A DNA stretch of 13,368 nucleotides from Rhizoclosmatium globosum (taxonomy: Eukaryota > Chytridiomycota > Chytridiomycetes > Chytridiales > Chytriomycetaceae), in contig MCGO01000414.1 in NCBI GenBank assembly GCA_002104985.1, positions 1 to 13,368 on the forward strand. Direction: 5' to 3'. The notes under the pieces are model-generated. The model was not told the origin of the DNA, ran no database searches, and saw only the letters and a program-made list of their open reading frames with translations. Shown here piece after piece: positions 6,216 through 13,368 of the stretch. The position numbers and the translations under genes are program-made. How positions within the stretch are numbered: the first letter of the stretch is position 1; each line of letters starts with the position of its first letter.

Positions 6216-9200
6216 GTTGATTCAAACCTCAAATCCTTAAAATCTGAGTATGCAAACAGTTTTGTATGGTCCTTATACAGTCATTTCTACTCTGAGTTGA
6301 GCCAGAAGTGTCTCAGAGCCTGTTTCGTCAAGTGGTGTTGCCACAACACCAGTTGATTCAAACCTCAAATCCTTAAAATCTGAGTATGCAAACAGTTTTG
6401 TATGGTCCTTATACAGTCATTTCTACTCTGAGTTGAGCCAGAAGTGTCTCAGAGCCTGTTTCTCAAGTGGTGTTGCCACAACACCAGTTGATTCAAACCT
6501 CCAATCCTTAAAATCTGAGTATGCAAACAGTTTTGTATGGTCCTTATACAGTCATTTCTACTCTGAGTTGAGCCAGAAGTGTCTCAGAGCCTGTTTTCAA
6601 GTGGTGTTGCCACAACACCAGTTGATTCAAACCTCAAATCCTTAAAATCTGAGTATGCAAACAGTTTGTATGGTCCTTATACAGTCATTTCTACTCTGAG
6701 TTGAGCCAGAAGTGTCTCAGAGCCTTTTCGTCAAGTGGTGTTGCCACAACACCAGTTGATTCAAACCTCAAATCCTTAAAATCTGAGTATGCAAACAGTT
6801 TTGTATGGTCCTTATACAGTCATTTCTACTCTGAGTTGAGCCAGAAGTGTCTCAGAGCCTGTTTCGTCAAGTGGTGTTGCCACAACACCAGTTGATTCAA
6901 ACCTCAAATCCTTAAAATCTGAGTATGCAAACAGTTTTGTATGGTCCTTATACAGTCATTTCTACTCTGAGTTGAGCCAGAAGTTCTCAGAGCCTGTTTC
7001 GTCAAGTGGTGTTGCCACAACACCAGTTGATTCAAACCTCAAATCCTTAAAATCTGAGTATGCAAACAGTTTTGTATGGTCCTTATACAGTCATTTCTAC
7101 TCTGAGTTGAGCCAGAAGTGTCTCAGAGCCTGTTTCGTCAAGTGGTGTTGCCACAACACCAGTTGATTCAAACCTCAAATCCTTAAAATCTGAGTATGCA
7201 AACAGTTTTGTATGGTCCTTATACAGTCATTTCTACTCTGAGTTGAGCCAGAAGTGTCTCAGAGCCTGTTTCTCAAGTGGTGTTGCCACAACACCAGTTG
7301 ATTCAAACCTCAAATCCTTAAAATCTGAGTATGCAAACAGTTTTGTATGGTCCTTATACAGTCATTTCTACTCTGAGTTGAGCCAGAAGTGTCTCAGAGC
7401 CTGTTTCGTCAAGTGGTGTTGCCACAACACCAGTTGATTCAAACCTCAAATCCTTAAAATCTGAGTATGCAAACAGTTTTGTATGGTCCTTATACAGTCA
7501 TTTCTACTCTGAGTTGAGCCAGAAGTGTCTCAGAGCCTGTTTCGTCAAGTGGTGTTGCCACAACACCAGTTGATTCAAACCTCAAATCCTTAAAATCTGA
7601 GTATGCAAACAGTTTTGTATGGTCCTTATACAGTCATTTCTACTCTGAGTTGAGCCAGAAGTGTCTCAGAGCCTGTTTCGTCAAGTGGTGTTGCCACAAC
7701 ACCAGTTGATTCAAACCTCAAATCCTTAAAATCTGAGTATGCAAACAGTTTTGTATGGTCCTTATACAGTCATTTCTACTCTGAGTTGAGCCAGAAGTGT
7801 CTCAGAGCCTGTTTCTCAAGTGGTGTTGCCACAACACCAGTTGATTCAAACCTCAAATCCTTAAAATCTGAGTATGCAAACAGTTTTGTATGGTCCTTAT
7901 ACAGTCATTTCTACTCTGAGTTGAGCCAGAAGTTCTCAGAGCCTGTTTCTCAAGTGGTGTTGCCACAACACCAGTTGATTCAAACCTCAAATCCTTAAAA
8001 TCTGAGTATGCAAACAGTTTTGTATGGTCCTTATACAGTCATTTCTACTCTGAGTTGAGCCAGAAGTGTCTCAGAGCCTGTTTCTCAAGTGGTGTTGCCA
8101 CAACACCAGTTGATTCAAACCTCAAATCCTTAAAATCTGAGTATGCAAACAGTTTTGTATGGTCCTTATACAGTCATTTCTACTCTGAGTTGAGCCAGAA
8201 GTGTCTCAGAGCCTGTTTCGTCAAGTGGTGTTGCCACAACACCAGTTGATTCAAACCTCAAATCCTTAAAATCTGAGTATGCAAACAGTTTTGTATGGTC
8301 CTTATACAGTCATTTCTACTCTGAGTTGAGCCAGAAGTGTCTCAGAGCCTGTTTCGTCAAGTGGTGTTGCCACAACACCAGTTGATTCAAACCTCAAATC
8401 CTTAAAATCTGAGTATGCAAACAGTTTTGTATGGTCCTTATACAGTCATTTCTACTCTGAGTTGAGCCAGAAGTGTCTCAGAGCCTGTTTCGTCAAGTGG
8501 TGTTGCCACAACACCAGTTGATTCAAACCTCAAATCCTTAAAATCTGAGTATGCAAACAGTTTTGTATGGTCCTTATACAGTCATTTCTACTCTGAGTTG
8601 AGCCAGAAGTGTCTCAGAGCCTGTTTCGTCAAGTGGTGTTGCCACAACACCAGTTGATTCAAACCTCAAATCCTTAAAATCTGAGTATGCAAACAGTTTG
8701 TATGGTCCTTATACAGTCATTTCTACTCTGAGTTGAGCCAGAAGTTCTCAGAGCCTGTTTTCAAGTGGTGTTGCCACAACACCAGTTGATTCAAACCTCA
8801 AATCCTTAAAATCTGAGTATGCAAACAGTTTTGTATGGTCCTTATACAGTCATTTCTACTCTGAGTTGAGCCAGAAGTGTCTCAGAGCCTGTTTCTTGAG
8901 TGGTGTTGCCACAACACCAGTTGATTCAAACCTCAAATCCTTAAAATCTGAGTATGCAAACAGTTTTGTATGTCCTTATACAGTCATTTCTACTCTGAGT
9001 TGAGCCAGAAGTGTCTCAGAGCCTGTTTCGTCAAGTGGTGTTGCCACAACACCAGTTGATTCAAACCTCAAATCCTTAAAATCTGAGTATGCAAACAGTT
9101 TTGTATGGTCCTTATACAGTCATTTCTACTCTGAGTTGAGCCAGAAGTGTCTCAGAGCCTGTTTCGTCAAGTGGTGTTGCCACAACACCAGTTGATTCAA

Positions 9201-11578
9201 ACCTCAAATCCTTAAAATCTGAGTATGCAAACAGTTTTGTATGGTCCTTATACAGTCATTTCTACTCTGAGTTGAGCCAGAAGTGTCTCAGAGCCTGTTT
9301 CGTCAAGTGGTGTTGCCACAACACCAGTTGATTCAAACCTCAAATCCTTAAAATCTGAGTATGCAAACAGTTTTGTATGGTCCTTATACAGTCATTTCTA
9401 CTCTGAGTTGAGCCAGAAGTTCTCAGAGCCTGTTTCATTAAGTGGTGTTGCCACAACACCAGTTGATTCAAACCTCAAATCCTTAAAATCTGAGTATGCA
9501 AACAGTTTTGTATGGTCCTTATACAGTCATTTCTACTCTGAGTTGAGCCAGAAGTGTCTCAGAGCCTGTTTCGTCAAGTGGTGTTGCCACAACACCAGTT
9601 GATTCAAACCTCAATCCTTAAAATCTGAGTATGCAAACAGTTTTGTATGGTCCTTATACAGTCATTTCTACTCTGAGTTGAGCCAGAAGTGTCTCAGAGC
9701 CTGTTTCATAGTGGTGTTGCCACAACACCAGTTGATTCAAACCTCAAATCCTTAAAATCTGAGTATGCAAACAGTTTTGTATGGTCCTTATACAGTCATT
9801 TCTACTCTGAGTTGAGCCAGAAGTGTCTCAGAGCCTGTTTCGTCAAGTGGTGTTGCCACAACACCAGTTGATTCAAACCTCAAATCCTTAAAATCTGAGT
9901 ATGCAAACAGTTTTGTATGGTCCTTATACAGTCATTTCTACTCTGAGTTGAGCCAGAAGTGTCTCAGAGCCTGTTTCGTCAAGTGGTGTTGCCACAACAC
10001 CAGTTGATTCAAACCTCAAATCCTTAAAATCTGAGTATGCAAACAGTTTTGTATGGTCCTTATACAGTCATTTCTACTCTGAGTTGAGCCAGAAGTTCTC
10101 AGAGCCTGTTTCTCAAGTGGTGTTGCCACAACACCAGTTGATTCAAACCTCAAATCCTTAAAATCTGAGTATGCAAACAGTTTTGTATGGTCCTTATACA
10201 GTCATTTCTACTCTGAGTTGAGCCAGAAGTGTCTCAGAGCCTGTTTCGTCAAGTGGTGTTGCCACAACACCAGTTGATTCAAACCTCAAATCCTTAAAAT
10301 CTGAGTATGCAAACAGTTTTGTATGGTCCTTATACAGTCATTTCTACTCTGAGTTGAGCCAGAAGTGTCTCAGAGCCTGTTTCGTCAAGTGGTGTTGCCA
10401 CAACACCAGTTGATTCAAACCTCAAATCCTTAAAATCTGAGTATGCAAACAGTTTTGTATGGTCCTTATACAGTCATTTCTACTCTGAGTTGAGCCAGAA
10501 GTGTCTCAGAGCCTGTTTCGTCAAGTGGTGTTGCCACAACACCAGTTGATTCAAACCTCAAATCCTTAAAATCTGAGTATGCAAACAGTTTTGTATGGTC
10601 CTTATACAGTCATTTCTACTCTGAGTTGAGCCAGAAGTTCTCAGAGCCTGTTTCGTCAAGTGGTGTTGCCACAACACCAGTTGATTCAAACCTCAAATCC
10701 TTAAAATCTGAGTATGCAAACAGTTTTGTATGGTCCTTATACAGTCATTTCTACTCTGAGTTGAGCCAGAAGTGTCTCAGAGCCTGTTTCGTCAAGTGGT
10801 GTTGCCACAACACCAGTTGATTCAAACCTCAAATCCTTAAAATCTGAGTATGCAAACAGTTTTGTATGGTCCTTATACAGTCATTTCTACTCTGAGTTGA
10901 GCCAGAAGTGTCTCAGAGCCTGTTTTCAAGTGGTGTTGCCACAACACCAGTTGATTCAAACCTCTCAAATCCTTAAAATCTGAGTATGCAAACAGTTTTG
11001 TATGGTCCTTATACAGTCATTTCTACTCTGAGTTGAGCCAGAAGTGTCTCAGAGCCTGTTTCGTCAAGTGGTGTTGCCACAACACCAGTTGATTCAAACC
11101 TCAAATCCTTAAAATCTGAGTATGCAAACAGTTTTGTATGGTCCTTATACAGTCATTTCTACTCTGAGTTGAGCCAGAAGTGTCTAGAGCCTGTTTCGTC
11201 AAGTGGTGTTGCCACAACACCAGTTGATTCAAACCTCAAATCCTTAAAATCTGAGTATGCAAACAGTTTTGTATGGTCCTTATACAGTCATTTCTACTCT
11301 GAGTTGAGCCAGAAGTGTCTCAGAGCCTGTTTCGTCAAGTGGTGTTGCCACAACACCAGTTGATTCAAACCTCAAATCCTTAAAATCTGAGTATGCAAAC
11401 AGTTTTGTATGGTCCTTATACAGTCATTTCTACTCTGAGTTGAGCCAGAAGTTCTCAGAGCCTGTTTCGTCAAGTGGTGTTGCCACAACACCAGTTGATT
11501 CAAACCTCAAATCCTTAAAATCTGAGTATGCAAACAGTTTTGTATGGTCCTTATACAGTCATTTCTACTCTGAGTTGA

Positions 11579-12530
11579 GCCAGAAGTGTCTCAGAGCCTG
11601 TTTCGTCAAGTGGTGTTGCCACAACACCAGTTGATTCAAACCTCAAATCCTTAAAATCTGAGTATGCAAACAGTTTTGTATGGTCCTTATACAGTCATTT
11701 CTACTCTGAGTTGAGCCAGAAGTGTCTCAGAGCCTGTTTCGTCAAGTGGTGTTGCCACAACACCAGTTGATTCAAACCTCAAATCCTTAAAATCTGAGTA
11801 TGCAAACAGTTTTGTATGGTCCTTATACAGTCATTTCTACTCTGAGTTGAGCCAGAAGTGTCTCAGAGCCTGTTTCGTCAAGTGGTGTTGCCACAACACC
11901 AGTTGATTCAAACCTCAAATCCTTAAAATCTGAGTATGCAAACAGTTTTGTATGGTCCTTATACAGTCATTTCTACTCTGAGTTGAGCCAGAAGTGTCTC
12001 AGAGCCTGTTTCGTCAAGTGGTGTTGCCACAACACCAGTTGATTCAAACCTCAAATCCTTAAAATCTGAGTATGCAAACAGTTTTGTATGGTCCTTATAC
12101 AGTCATTTCTACTCTGAGTTGAGCCAGAAGTGTCTCAGAGCCTGTTTCGTCAAGTGGTGTTGCCACAACACCAGTTGATTCAAACCTCAAATCCTTAAAA
12201 TCTGAGTATGCAAACAGTTTTGTATGGTCCTTATACAGTCATTTCTACTCTGAGTTGAGCCAGAAGTGTCTCAGAGCCTGTTTCGTCAAGTGGTGTTGCC
12301 ACAACACCAGTTGATTCAAACCTCAAATCCTTAAAATCTGAGTATGCAAACAGTTTTGTATGGTCCTTATACAGTCATTTCTACTCTGAGTTGAGCCAGA
12401 AGTGTCTCAGAGCCTGTTTCGTCAAGTGGTGTTGCCACAACACCAGTTGATTCAAACCTCAAATCCTTAAAATCTGAGTATGCAAACAGTTTTGTATGGT
12501 CCTTATACAGTCATTTCTACTCTGAGTTGA
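11579..12530 (+). repeat. Run of seven apparently identical 136-bp monomers
   Basis: Monomers starting at 11579, 11715, 11851, 11987, 12123, 12259 and 12395 show no difference by eye, and 952 bp equals 7 x 136 exactly. They give the canonical form: GTGTCTCAGAG, TTTCGTCAAG, CTCAAATCCTTAAAATCTG and CAGTTTTGTATGG. The next monomer (12531) carries the TTTCATAG variant. Confidence 0.85.
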
Positions 12531-13368
12531 GCCAGAAGTGTCTCAGAGCCTGTTTCATAGTGGTGTTGCCACAACACCAGTTGATTCAAACCTCAAATCC
12601 TTAAAATCTGAGTATGCAAACAGTTTTGTATGGTCCTTATACAGTCATTTCTACTCTGAGTTGAGCCAGAAGTTCTCAGAGCCTGTTTCTCAAGTGGTGT
12701 TGCCACAACACCAGTTGATTCAAACCTCAAATCCTTAAAATCTGAGTATGCAAACAGTTTTGTATGGTCCTTATACAGTCATTTCTACTCTGAGTTGAGC
12801 CAGAAGTTCTCAGAGCCTGTTTTCAAGTGGTGTTGCCACAACACCAGTTGATTCAAACCTCAAATCCTTAAAATCTGAGTATGCAAACAGTTTTGTATGG
12901 TCCTTATACAGTCATTTCTACTCTGAGTTGAGCCAGAAGTGTCTAGAGCCTGTTTCTTCAAGTGGTGTTGCCACAACACCAGTTGATTCAAACCTCAAAT
13001 CCTAAAATCTGAGTATGCAAACAGTTTTGTATGGTCCTTATACAGTCATTTCTACTCTGAGTTGAGCCAGAAGTGTCTAGAGCCTGTTTCGTTGAGTGGT
13101 GTTGCCACAACACCAGTTGATTCAAACCTCAAATCCTTAAAATCTGAGTATGCAAACAGTTTTGTATGGTCCTTATACAGTCATTTCTACTCTGAGTTGA
13201 GCCAGAAGTGTCTCAGAGCCTGTTTCGTCAAGTGGTGTTGCCACAACACCAGTTGATTCAAACCTCCAATCCTTAAAATCTGAGTATGCAAACAGTTTTG
13301 TATGGTCCTTATACAGTCATTTCTACTCTGAGTTGAGCCAGAAGTGTCTTAGAGCCTGTTTTGTTGAG

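Larger units (their letters stand above)
4947..13368 (+). repeat. 136-bp satellite array, right block (homogenised, about 62 monomers)
   Basis: Monomers begin at 4949, 5084, 5218, 5353, 5489, 5624, 5759, 5895 and so on to 13337, where a partial copy runs off the window. Mean spacing is about 135.3 bp; the canonical unit is 136 bp. Substitutions are rare. Differences are small indels at recurring sites: GTTCTC or GTCTAGAG for GTGTCTCAGAG; TTTCTCAAG, TTTTCAAG, TTTCTTGAG, TTTCATTAAG or TTTCATAG for TTTCGTCAAG; TTT for TTTT in CAGTTTTG; CAATCC for CAAATCC; and CCTAAAA for CCTTAAAA. Substitution-type variants resembling the left block (CGTTGAG, CCTCCAATCC, TTTTGTTGAG) return only in the last three monomers (from 13066), which suggests another diverged zone beyond the window. 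No fixed higher-order period is apparent. No gene is seen. Short frames of 60-109 codons arise because one or more indels shift a 136-bp unit. Confidence 0.97.

Noticed and set aside
5485..13256. Many repeated open frames of 60-109 codons containing SSGVATTPVDSNLKSLKSEYAN
   Set aside because: They are translations of the satellite monomer. A 136-bp unit changes frame each copy, and longer frames appear only where indels give 135-bp units. No start context or codon signal was found.
1..13368. CRISPR array
   Set aside because: Copies are contiguous 136-bp tandem units with no unique spacers, and no cas genes are present.

Overview
The window holds almost no conventional genes. It is a block of eukaryotic satellite DNA: a 136-bp monomer repeated in tandem, interrupted near 4.3-4.9 kb by one piece of non-satellite DNA that looks like the 3' end of a polyadenylated transcript. 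The long tandem array, a canonical AATAAA followed 19 nt later by an A10 run, the absence of any prokaryotic-type gene, and CpG-decay variants that suggest methylation all point to a eukaryote. A vertebrate such as a fish is plausible, but that is a guess. I do not recognise the satellite family or the inserted sequence.

Layout. (1) 1-1549: direct-orientation satellite, about ten full monomers plus two partial ones, fairly diverged by substitutions, with a 3-monomer (408-bp) higher-order repeat visible in 89-904. (2) 1550-2384: an inverted segment made of a 268-bp piece of the non-satellite DNA (1550-1817) and about four reversed monomers (1818-2384). It is the reverse complement of 3778-4601, with roughly a dozen differences that are nearly all single-base length changes. 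(3) 2385-2562: a short direct-orientation fragment that matches 3670-3846. (4) 2563-3777: direct satellite. Its first part (2563 to about 3167) repeats 633 to about 1237 at a constant offset of 1930 bp, and similarity to the end of the first block resumes after one extra monomer. (5) 3778-4341: satellite forming part of the right arm of the inverted repeat, with an internal deletion junction. (6) 4342-4946: the non-satellite insert, containing a coding-like acidic reading frame that ends at a stop at 4595-4597, a possible 339-nt 3' UTR with a C-rich tract, AATAAA and A10. (7) 4947-13368: a highly homogenised direct array of about 62 monomers. These differ almost only by small indels at a few fixed sites, and one stretch holds seven apparently identical copies in a row.

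Nothing here forms an operon or pathway. The interest is structural: an older, rearranged and inverted array edge, a poly(A)-tailed insert, and a young homogeneous array abutting that poly(A). Many of the single-base length differences could be residual long-read assembly errors, and the inverted repeat could be an assembly artefact. The short open frames within the array are by-products of the repeat, not genes.
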